Of a stretch of 64,000 nt of DNA, positions 12,801 to 21,625 are shown piece after piece. The position numbers and the translations under genes were made by a program. The DNA comes from Progne subis subis (Eukaryota; Chordata; Aves; Passeriformes; Hirundinidae), in the NCBI GenBank assembly GCA_022316685.1, contig JAKJHU010000187.1, forward strand, positions 248,001 to 312,000, given 5' to 3'. The notes beneath the pieces were generated by a model. That model saw only the letters and a program-made list of their open reading frames with translations, made no database searches and was not told the origin of the DNA. The first letter of the stretch is position 1. The number at the start of each line of letters is the position of its first letter.

Positions 12801-15800
12801 CATACCCTTTTAAAAATCTAAGCCTGAGCTTGCAGTAGTATCTGTCTTTTCATGTCATAGCATGAAATTAAATAACTTTGACTCTCTTGTTCTGCGTTTC
12901 CCTTGGGAACAGTTGGATGCACCACTGGATGTGTGGTGGTGTAGTGCTTTGCGATGTATCGCTGAGTTTTTTTGAAGATGTGGTCTGACACTGGGGTCAC
13001 TGTGGGTTGCAGGGCAACCTCCATTGGTAGGTCCCTCCTTTAAACCTACAGGTGCATTTGTGATTCCTTAGTTGAACAGGGGGTGTGTGAGTGCAGTTTC
13101 TGTGGTGCCCAGGAAAGGACCAAAAGATAATGAGGGAGCCTGCATCTAACACGTGGGGAGAGGTAGAGAGAGAGTCAAGGTTGTTCAGCCTGGACAAAAG
13201 AAGCTCTGGGGCGTCTTGTAAATGTGTGTAGTAAAAGAGATGGGAAACAGCAAGGGATGCGGTCCAGAGTTCTTAGCAGTGCCTTGTAAAAGGACAAGAG
13301 GAAATGGACACAAATTACAGGAACTTCCGTTGAAATAAAAGGGAAAAAAAAAAAATAAATAACCACCAAACCCACTGGATAGAAAAAATGTTTGAATATG
13401 GCCATTATTCTGATAAGTAGGAACTAGGAATTTAGGTTGGATTTATAAAAGCAACTACTTCATCCTAGAAAGGTGGTGAAACTAGATAAATTTCAACTAT
13501 AGACAGGGCATAAATGTATTGAAATGATTTAGAATAGATTTTGGGAGGGCATAGGTGGATTTTTCTTCTCTTGGTGTCCTGTCATGAGCACTTGCTGTAA
13601 AGGTCTCATCACCTGTTAGGAAGAACAGATCATGAAATTTTCCTTCGTGTCTTACTCTGAGTGGCTTTTGCTCTGCGCAAGTTAAAGTTTTCCTGAACTA
13701 CAGATGGTTAGTGACCTTGGCTTGAGCTCCATGATTTTGTCTAGAGCTGTCTAACCTGCCTCTAATGTTCACAGTGAACTGTGAAAGTATCTACAGACAG
13801 TGATACCTTCTATCCCCTTTTGCTGCAGGCTAAACTTTTTCCAACTGCTGTCATTCATTTTGGATCGGAGGAGTCCAGGGGTGAGTGCATTTCCTCTCTG
13901 CTTCAGCTGACTGTATAGTTCCTGTAGTAGACTCAGTATTGCATCCTTACTGTCAAGAGTTCTTCTGTCAAAAGAAGCTGTAATCCTTGAGAATGCTGAT
14001 GAACCTCCCCACTCTGACTGGCTAAAGCTCTTTAGATCTGGTTTGGTCAGTTAGCTTGGAGACCGACATAGACATTGTACCTCTTCTATGGGATTTGATA
14101 GGCTGGGGAGTAGGCATTGTCTGCCGTGGGGTCAAGAATGATGGAAGAATGACTCCACCAAAAAAAAAAATCCGGTTGTTCAAAATTTTAACTAGACAAA
14201 TGTCTATGAAATGCTTTTGCAGAACTCCTGTGGTAGTGGACTGGCTGGAGATAGTAGAACAGATCTGAATCTTTGGTTCTTTGGCATCTCTGGTTTATGC
14301 TTGGAATCCCTGTTTCTCCCAGAGACCAAAGTATGCTCTGGCTTCACAGAAAAGTTCCTGAGATGCAGTGAGCACTGAAAGAAAATGTCGAGGTCTTGAG
14401 GTTTGAATGATGAAATAGAACACCTCTGACTCGCAAAAGAATCTGGCATGGTTTAGTAATGCCCTATGTCATCTCGGGGAGGGTGATGTAGGTTTACTGT
14501 AGTATACAGCAGATATTTTTTGAGCTGAGAGCTATGTGATACTGTGGTGGTGGATGTATCTATGCTACCATATAAGTGATTTGTTTTCATTTCTAAACAG
14601 CTTGTTACCTGAAATCGAACCTGCTGAGCTCTGCGGTTTCTCCTTCTGCAGCTGATTTATTAGTAGCCAGGTATGTTGGGTTTAAATAGTTGCAAATGCC
14701 TTAGTATTTCAGGAATGGGAAGCATGAAATGAGCCCATCTTGCTACAAAGAAACATGAAGATACAAGGACTTCCTTCTCTCCAGAAACAGTCTTACCGTC
14801 ATGCTTGTCTTCATAGCTTTGCGAGTCCTTTGCAAAGTAGGATTTCAGTGACTTAAGTAAATGCTAGTGCTTCTATCGTGGAAAAAGAAGAGCATTTTCA
14901 ATCTAATTTTAAAAGTTTAAAGATGGTGGTGGTACAGGGGGCTAGTATGAAAAATGAAGCTTAATTCTACTTGCTTTTTTCTTTTCTCCAATGTCCAGAT
15001 CATTAGTTTCTTCTCCTTCATCGACTTCAGCATCAGTGGCTCCATCCCTATCTGAACCAGAAGTGGGGAGTGACAAAAAGACCGTTGAGCAGCCAGAAGC
15101 AGTCAGCACTGAGAAAGCTCCGCAAGTGTTTAGAAAGGCCCCTGGGAAAATACCCAAATGGCTGAAGCTCCCAGGTATCAATGAATCACAGCAGAGCTCT
15201 GCTCATTTGGGTCTGCCCCAAAAGGCAGCCTCCTCTCTGCCAAACGTTTTGGATATTGACAGTATTGTTGCAGATGTCAGCTTATGCTTGCAGGACGTTT
15301 GATTCACCGCTTGTCAGTCACAAATTTGTTGGTGACTTGAACCTCAGCCTTCACTGGAGAAGTATCTGAATGCAGATTCTGAGCACTGGGAAGTCTGATG
15401 CCTAATCCATATGCTTGTAGCATTTTTAACTGTGTTCTGAGCTTGATGTGTTGAGCTCTTATCTCTGCCAGTGTAGTTCAAATACTAATAGGCAGGATAT
15501 TCTACATACCAAGGGCCCATGGAATCTGTTAGATCTCTGGCATAACTTTCCTTTTGCTGCTGTAGTCTGTTTTAGTACTTATACTTCTCTTGAACGATTT
15601 AGTTGGTCTTCCTTATTTTAACGTTCACTGCAAACAAGTAGGGGTTTTCCATAATTCAGATTGCAAACAAGGGTCCATTGTGATTTTTTCTTGTTTTATC
15701 CTGATCAGAAAATTGTGACCTTGTTTTTAGTCCCAGAACAAATGGCTTATGTGTGTATTTTAGATGAGAATTTATACAGAATATGAAGTAATTATAAAAA

Positions 15801-16540
15801 GAATTCCTGGATTAAACAATTGGCAATATTCATTTTTTGATGCAGTGGCAAAGACAAGGGGAGTTGGGGGGGAGAGGAAGAGAAAGAAAGGGGGGGGGGG
15901 GGGGGGGGAAAAAGAGACATTCAGTCTGCTCCCTTAATGGCAGCAAATCTAGTAATTCTTATATGGAGTGACCTGGCTAATAATGCCAAATGTTAACTTC
16001 ATGGATGAGAATATTAGTATTTGTTTCTGGAAGACAGTGCAGGGCAATCAGTTCCAGCAAGCAGAGGGTGAGGTGTGAAGGCTGCAAACAGTGGGGTCAG
16101 TGTGTTTCCCTGCTGTGGCTGGTCTGGTTTAGACTGGTGCTGAGATGCTGATGAAGTGGGAAACAGGATCTTCACTGTTTCCCATTTCTAGTATGTTTGA
16201 AGCATTGCACTTGAAATAGTTTTCTTTTCCAAGATTATCTGGATAAAGCACAAACTATCATCTCACCTACCTGTGCAGGTTTCCCATTTAATAGCTGTTA
16301 CGAAAGGTTAATAATATGCTCTAAGCTGCCTGTTAATAACATGAAGGATTATTAGGATAACAGGAAGTTCCCTGGTCTGAAAGTTGTAATGTATTTACCA
16401 TTTCGTCTCCCCAACGCTGCCTGAGCACAGCAGTGATCAGAACCCTCAGCCACTAGATCATGTTACTGAGAAATTAGTAAGTGATAATTACATGTTAAGT
16501 ATTTTAATGCTATGTTTATTTTGTAGGTGGAAAGAGATGA
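874..16540 (+). CDS. ASPSCR1: ASPSCR1 / TUG (UBX-domain p97/VCP cofactor), C-terminal 191 residues
   Basis: Eight exons are visible: 874-955, 1776-1842, 2621-2683, 2974-3026, 13829-13880, 14601-14670, 14999-15174 and 16527-16540. Phases join without a break. The first reads KHLEEAPLMTKSLKESQ and leads into the UBX domain (VVLRVRFPDRHVLQGFF, then VGILRDFVRSHL, FVAPPRIILNDESLTLFE and AKLFPTAVIHFG). Next come SPSAADLLVAR, a Ser/Pro-rich linker, and the conserved tail PKWLKLPGGKR before TGA. In mammals this protein binds and disassembles p97/VCP hexamers and retains GLUT4 vesicles in unstimulated fat and muscle cells. The N-terminal ubiquitin-like part is outside the window. The 10.8-kb intron between UBX exons is far larger than the others, and the last exon has only 14 coding bases. 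The assignment rests on close agreement with the known ASPSCR1 C terminus. Confidence 0.93.
5215..5625 (+). mobile_element. Degraded CR1-type LINE fragment
   Basis: Successive short blocks resemble the 3' part of avian CR1 elements in the right order. They are GGTGCAGAGAAGGG near 5275, a GACTGAG…GGACTTG…GTCTG segment near 5345-5375, and GAATTCCTTGTCACAGG followed by AAAAGTATATAGTGGTTTGAGAG and TTGGACAAGTTCAAGGAAG near 5533-5605. The copy is old, interrupted and without an open reading frame. Boundaries are approximate. Confidence 0.6.
13160..13560 (+). mobile_element. Degraded CR1-type LINE fragment
   Basis: The block GGTTGTTCAGCCTGGACAAAAGAAGCTCTGGGG, starting near 13179, matches the well-known CR1 'TTCAGCCTGGAGAAGAGAAGGCT' region. 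It is followed in order by AGATGGGAAACAG, TTCTTAGCAGTGCCTTG, AGGACAAGAGGAAATGG and a 'TTTAGGTTGGAT' block near 13433. The insertion is old and truncated, in the same orientation as ASPSCR1, about 270 bp upstream of the exon at 13829. Confidence 0.65.
15890..15908 (+). repeat. Poly-G tract (19 G)
   Basis: An uninterrupted run of 19 G follows a purine-rich GGGA/GAAAG stretch in the last ASPSCR1 intron. It could form a G-quadruplex on the transcribed RNA. Exact length in homopolymers is often uncertain in assemblies. Confidence 0.9.
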
Positions 16541-17640
16541 AGCATCCTGGGCTGCTGGACCACTGTGCGGCTGTCAGCTGTGCCCTCTTCTCCACGAATT
16601 TACTAAGAATGTGTAAAATGTGTTGGTGGCCCTGGAGAGATCTATCTGTATGAACATTTGTTATAAAAAGAGAATGGCTATTTGAGATACCAGTTGTACC
16701 TGGTGAAGGAGTGGAGAGCCTGTTTGTGGTCTTTGTGACTACAGAAGCAAGGTTAGAGGTTAAATTTAAGGTTTCTTGCATGCAAATAATAAGAACAGAG
16801 AATTAAGGGGGACATGATTCCTATATACTTTCTGCAAAGGACTTAGTTTCTATCCATATTTTTAAATTCAAATCCTCTCAGTTCCACCTTCATAGATCAT
16901 TTAAGTCTAGCTACCTTTATCGTAGCAGCAAGGTACGATCTGATTCAGCTTTACCTATAATTGTTAAGTGGTGCCTAGAACAAGACTTCTCTCTGCCTCC
17001 TAGTGATTAGGGTTAGTGCTGCTGCTAATTCTGGACATAGATGGCTGGAAAATTAATGAAGAGGAAGTACTTAAGTTAAAGAAGTTCGGATCAGTGAACT
17101 TTCTTGGGCTGCTGCACTCGTATTGTGTTCAGTTGCCAGAATCTTGTTAACAAGCAGCACAGGTGTCTGTTCATGGAATGCCTGTTGAGCTTGTTTCTGC
17201 CCTAAGCTCTATTTTCTAAGTTTTATTTTTACTGTGTATAATTACCATCAGTAATTTGTTACAGCAAGGAGATAAACATCCAATTAAAGGGTCTTTTCAA
17301 ATGACAGTTGATTGGGGGCCTGAGTATTCCCAGAGCAGGGCAGCTGTGCTCTGCACCGCAGTTAGTGTACAGGGAAAAGGCCCAGTCCAGATTTTTGTCT
17401 CCTGCAGCTGTCATGGGGGGATGAATATTGATTAGAATTGCCCTTACATTGGAGATGAACTCTGTAGTGCCATGGCAGTCATGGTGCTGGGTTTTATTTG
17501 AAGTCTTTTCCATGGATCAGTGATCCATGGAGAGCTGGGGTTCCGTGGTACAGAAATATCATGTTTCCCATTTTCCTTGTTTCCTCCCTGTACTGTATGC
17601 ACAGTTTGTAGATGTAATAAAGCAGAGTGGCCACGGGGGC
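16541..17640 (+). other. ASPSCR1: ASPSCR1 3' UTR (inferred)
   Basis: About 1.1 kb separates the stop codon at 16538-16540 from the first well-placed AATAAA at 17616. No coding signal is visible. The extent is inferred only from the poly(A) signal. Confidence 0.55.
17616..17621 (+). terminator. ASPSCR1: Candidate ASPSCR1 poly(A) signal AATAAA
   Basis: A canonical AATAAA in the sense orientation lies about 1.07 kb after the stop codon. No better canonical hexamer is seen between them. Cleavage would be expected about 15-30 nt downstream. Confidence 0.55.
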
Positions 17641-18739
17641 CCTTTCGATCGGTCCCTTTGATAGCTTCTTGTCCTGGCACTTGGTGTGTCTGTCAGTTCA
17701 CAGGAAACTGCTCTCTTTTCAAAAGGCTTGTCATGCCTTGTTCCTTTCCTCCCATTTTTCTTCAACAAAGCAAAACGGAGCTTTGTACCATCTGAATGAA
17801 CTTCAGAGTGGCTAGAAAGGGCACCCTGGGTTCCTGGCACTTGTCATTGTCTCCCTGGCTGGCCAACATTTCCCTTCAGGTCTAATTACTTCCAAATGCT
17901 CACAGATGCTTTGAAGAAACTTGGAGGGAGGGGGAGGCATGAAAGAAAGGTGGAAAAGGAAGGAGATTCAAAGTGGGAGTGTAGAATGCTTTAGCAAAAA
18001 AAGGTGATTGATTTCTGCTATGACACCCAAGTGTAAACAAGGAACGTGTGTGGCCACTGGCAGTGGCAATGTGAGAGCATTGTGTACAGCTCCTGTACTA
18101 AGTCCTCCTTGTGGAAAGCAAGCCCTTCTGCCACTTGATAGGCTATAAAAGACATACCACAGCAAACGAAAAAAACAGTCAAACGATGTTTAAAGTTTAT
18201 TGCTGGTTAGTGGATGAAGTGTGGGCTGAGCCTACGCTGCTCAGTCAATAGGACTGTTGGTATCTTGGTTCAGGTGCTGTATCAGGCTTATTCATGTCAC
18301 ACAAATCAGAGGTAGACGGTAGCTAGAGCTGCCTTGCAGAATTTATACAAGATATACTGTGGGGAAACCAGGACCCATTCCTAATAATAGGTGGTGAAAT
18401 ACTTGTGCTGGTGTTTTTGGTTTCCAGGATTTGAATATGCAGAAGCAGTGTGGTTGGGAGGAAGTTGCAGTGTGCCTTCAGCTGTGCCAGTCCTTATTTT
18501 TTGAAGAGTACAGGTGACATCAGATAGTACAATCTTCTTAACTGATTTGCTTAGCTCTTTAATTACGTCAGTTTTTGTAAAGGGTTACCACCATAAGTAT
18601 CCCCTGCAAGTACCTGACATGGACAAACAAGTTTAGGGACACAAGCAGCAATATCAGTATTCCTGGGGCAGTTTCATGGGTTAAGTGTAGGGGCTTTACA
18701 TTGCTGACTGTGTTCCCTCAGGCAGTTCTGCCCATGCTT

Positions 18740-18785
18740 GTCGCTTGTGTAACTTAGGGTAACTTGTGTCGCTTGTGTAACTTAG
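18740..18785 (+). repeat. 18-bp direct repeat, period 28 bp
   Basis: The string GTCGCTTGTGTAACTTAG occurs at 18740-18757 and again at 18768-18785. A partial third block (GGTAACTTGT) sits between them. This is a small local duplication with no visible coding role. Confidence 0.85.
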
Positions 18786-19262
18786 CCATGCATCAAACCC
18801 TGTTTAACCACAAGAATGAAAAATTGCTACCTTCAATAGCTAGACAAGAGATCTCATTCCCCTTCCCTATACAAAGTTACTTTTAGCTGCTGCTGCTGCT
18901 GCTATTCAGTTGCTGCTTTACTGTGGACGTCCACATCAGCAGTTCTCTTCTCTGTGTGTCAGGGAACTTGAGCCCTTTTTTTGGGACTGCTGTTTCAGTA
19001 GGAGGCAGAGTGGAGGCAGAGATAAGGATCTGAAATCTGGAAAAGGCAAGGAAGTAGGAGTGAATTAATTAAGGGGGACAGGACACCCCCACATTTAAAA
19101 CGGTGGGCTCTTAATTAAGATACTTGTTACAAGGATTCCTACTCTGCCAAAGAACAGTACCTGCAGATACCTGATTAACTGGTTTTGTTTCAGTATTACT
19201 TCTGCTATAGTAGCTGAACTCATCCATCCCCAGGGTTTTAGGGCATTCAAAGGTAGTATCAC

Positions 19263-19268
<6 letters not shown>

Positions 19269-19299
<31 letters not shown>
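19269..19299 (+). repeat. Poly-T tract (31 T)
   Basis: A pure 31-base T run is followed by a second shorter T run (19309-19317). No flanking target-site duplication or retroposed body is visible, so it is better called a homopolymer microsatellite than a minus-strand retrotransposon tail. Confidence 0.9.
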
Positions 19300-19302
<3 letters not shown>

Positions 19303-20089
19303 ATTGCCTTTTTTTTTACTAATGGTTGTGGGGCTGAAGGCTGACCTAGGTCAGTTCCTTCATTGTGTTGTACAGCTGAACAGTTGTCTTGGCTGAGAAG
19401 CTGCAGTGCTGAGGGCTGGAGACTGCTTAAGCTGGTACTGTCACCAGAATGTGTAGTAAAACTGCAGTTCTTGTGAGCTTTCTAAGTGGTTGGTGTCTTG
19501 AGGGATGACCCTGATAGCTCCTAGCTCAAAGTGCACAGTGACCTCCTGAGCCTCTGCCTGTCAGAGCTGTTCCTGAGGAAAAGACTGCTCGCTGTTGCTG
19601 ACCTTGCAGCGAGCCAGCGGCAGGAGCGCGCACCCCGGAGCACGCAGCGCCGTGCAGGCAGCCATGCATTTCGCAGCAGAGCCAGCTGGGTTGTGTGGGT
19701 CCTGCCCACATGTGTAAGGTTTCTTATTTCACAGTGGCCCCCCCGCTGCCAGAGGGGCCAGGCTGTCCCGTGATGTGGGATTCTCACACATGCTGTTTGT
19801 TATTTTGTCCTTTTTTCCTTTCGTCCTACAACGATTTAGGGAAGAGGGTGGGTGAGGGGAAAACTGCAAGTCTTTGAAGCAGCTTGACTTTTGATGATGA
19901 ATTGCAGCAAAGAGCCTACACAAGGAAGGGAGAGTTGTTTTTAACTTACTGATGTTTCTTTGTGAGAACAAATTTATAGCAGAGGGGGAGCAGCCTCTGA
20001 GGGGAATATTAAATGCTTAAAAGGTTTCAAGCATTCTTTGATGTCACAGCCCTGGAGAAATACTGAAAGGTAGTGAGCGACAGACACTG

Positions 20090-20095
20090 TTTATT
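20090..20095 (-). terminator. CENPX: Candidate CENPX poly(A) signal (AATAAA on minus strand)
   Basis: TTTATT on the plus strand is AATAAA for a minus-strand transcript, 0.5 kb after the CENPX stop codon. It is the nearest canonical hexamer. A second candidate at 18196-18201 would give a 2.4-kb 3' UTR. Confidence 0.5.
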
Positions 20096-20615
20096 TATAA
20101 AATAAAGATCAGTTACCTGCTCTTGGCAAGAGCCTGTGACTAAGCTCCCGTTAATGACTTATTCATTAGAAAGGCTTGGAGCTGCACCTGGAGTTGCTGT
20201 TACAGCTGCCTGCTTGAAGCAGTGAGAACCTGAAGGCTGGATGGTATTTCCAGCCACTAAGTCTTTCTATGCATCGCTGTGAAGCAGCACCTCTTTCTCA
20301 CGTTAGCTAATAAAGTAACAGCATCTTACCATGTTGTGAAATACAGGCCCCTGTTACAGGAGTAAGGCAGCAAGATGAAAACCAGTTATGCACTCAGCTG
20401 AACAAAATAAGCCTGTGGCAGCCTCTTCTCAAAAATAGTATCTGGTAGCATCGTTGCTTTGGGCTGTGTAATGCTTGGTAAGGGAGAGAGGGAACAAAAG
20501 CAAAATGGCAGAGGAAGAAAAAGCTGAGACACTTTGTCCCAGAGTGTCTCTGAGGCTGAGACACGTGTCAGGCCAGGACTGTCTGGTGACAGGTGACATG
20601 TGCTTCAGGAGGCCT

Positions 20616-21447
20616 CTAGAAATCCAGAAGCTGTAAGGAAAGAGCAGTAAGCAAGTGAGGACAGAGGCTACGTTCTCAAAACAGCTCCCAAAAGGATGAG
20701 GATTAGGCTGTTTCAGCTCATATCCTTATCCTGCTCCCCTACAGTTTGGGCCCACAGTTACATACCAGCTGTGGCAACACTTTCTCCAGCTGCTCAGTAT
20801 CCACCTTCTTCAGGTCCTCTGCCTGAGCCTGCCGAGCTGCCCGTGCTGCGGCTTCTGCAGCCCAAGTGAAAAAAAGGACGGACAGTGAGAGGGGTCTGGG
20901 AGCTGTCACCTGGGCTGTCTCGTCCGGGGCGCCGGGCTGGTGTTCTGGGAGGGAGGGAGGTGGCCCAGCGCCTCGGATGAGTCCGGGAGGCTCGGTCAGG
21001 ACTCCAGCCGCGCAGCAGGCAGCAGAGCTGAAGCAGGACGGGAGGAGGTGAAGATTGCCCAGGGGCTCGGGGAGGAGTCGGGAGCCCATCGCGCTCTAAG
21101 GCTGGGGTGGGGGCGGCCCCGCGCGCTCACCTCGGACAAAGACCTTCAGCATCTCGGCCATCAGCAGCTGCGCGTCAGCGTTAACTGCAACGACAAGGCG
21201 GTCAGGGAAGGCGGGAGCTCGACCCAAACAGCCCTGACCCGCCCGCCCGCCGCCGCCGCCGCCGCCGCCGCCGCCTCGGTACCTCGGGTCCTCCCGTCCC
21301 GGAAGTGGAGGCGGAGAAGCCGATCCACGGTGTCCTGCGCGGAGAGAGGAACGGATGAGCGGGGCCGGGGCCGGGGCCGGGGCCGTGCCCGCCGCTGCCC
21401 CGCGCCCGAGGCGGCCGCACCTTCCTGAAGCCGCCCCGCTCCTCCAT
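20616..21447 (-). CDS. CENPX: CENPX / MHF2 / STRA13, histone-fold centromere and Fanconi anaemia pathway protein
   Basis: Five minus-strand exons (21421-21447, 21283-21334, 21131-21184, 20766-20854, 20616-20630) give 237 nt, or 78 aa; the human protein has 81. The protein starts MEERGGFRK and continues DTVDRLLRLHFRDGRTR, a histone-fold helix VNADAQLLMAEMLKVFVREAA, then RQAQAEDLKKVDTEQLEKVLPQL and LLDF. CENPX pairs with CENPS (MHF1). The pair binds FANCM at stalled forks and joins CENP-T/W at the inner kinetochore. The ATG at 21447 has a strong context (purine at -3, G at +4). The last exon carries only 15 coding bases, after acceptor TTACAG. Without it, reading runs into an intron (VCNCGPKL then stop), so the splice is needed for the conserved LLDF end. 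Confidence 0.93.
21249..21275 (+). repeat. (GCC)9 trinucleotide repeat in CENPX intron 2
   Basis: There are nine perfect GCC units on the plus strand, which is CGG in the CENPX RNA sense. They occupy 27 of the 98 bases of CENPX intron 2 (21185-21282). Further GCC/CGCC-like bases precede the run. Confidence 0.92.
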
Positions 21448-21498
21448 GTCCCGCGCGCTGCCGAGCCCGCCTCCCGGGGGCGCGCGGCGGGCGGGAAC

Positions 21499-21625
21499 GC
21501 GCGCGGCCAGGGAGCAGTTCCGGGAGAACGCGCGCGGCCAGGGAGCAGTTCCGGGAGAACGCGCGCGGCCAGGGAGCGGTTCCGGGGGGAAGGCGCGCGG
21601 CCATGGAGCAGCTCGGGCACGACTA
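21499..21625 (+). repeat. 31-bp tandem repeat in the promoter, last unit containing the LRRC45 start codon
   Basis: GCGCGCGGCC recurs at 21499, 21530, 21561 and 21593 (spacing 31, 31, 32). The first three are followed by AGGGAGCAGTTCCGGG or its near copy with AGCGGTT. The fourth is followed by ATGGAGCAGCTCGGGC, which is the LRRC45 initiation codon and its next codons. The array therefore looks like duplications of the initiation region with ATG changed to AGG, or the reverse. It fills most of the 155 bp between the CENPX and LRRC45 start codons. Confidence 0.93.

Larger units (their letters stand above)
3027..13828 (+). other. ASPSCR1: Large ASPSCR1 intron (10.8 kb) inside the UBX domain
   Basis: The intron runs from GTAAGG after LTLFE to TTTGCTGCAG before AKLFP. 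It contains two decayed CR1-like fragments, annotated separately, and no exon or nested gene that I recognise. The longest chance ORF is 104 codons at 7431-7745. It has no recognised family and no paired splice context. Confidence 0.8.
17650..20089. other. ASPSCR1–CENPX convergent intergenic region
   Basis: I find no gene here. It holds a minus-strand AATAAA at 18196-18201 (TTTATT on the plus strand), a possible distal CENPX poly(A) site. It also holds an 18-bp direct repeat at 18740-18785, a short CTG run near 18892-18903 and a 31-nt T tract at 19269-19299. Small ORFs around 19.5-19.9 kb on both strands have no recognised family and look like chance. Confidence 0.6.

Noticed and set aside
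18892..18903. Short CTG/CAG trinucleotide run
   Set aside because: Only four to five units, intergenic and common by chance.
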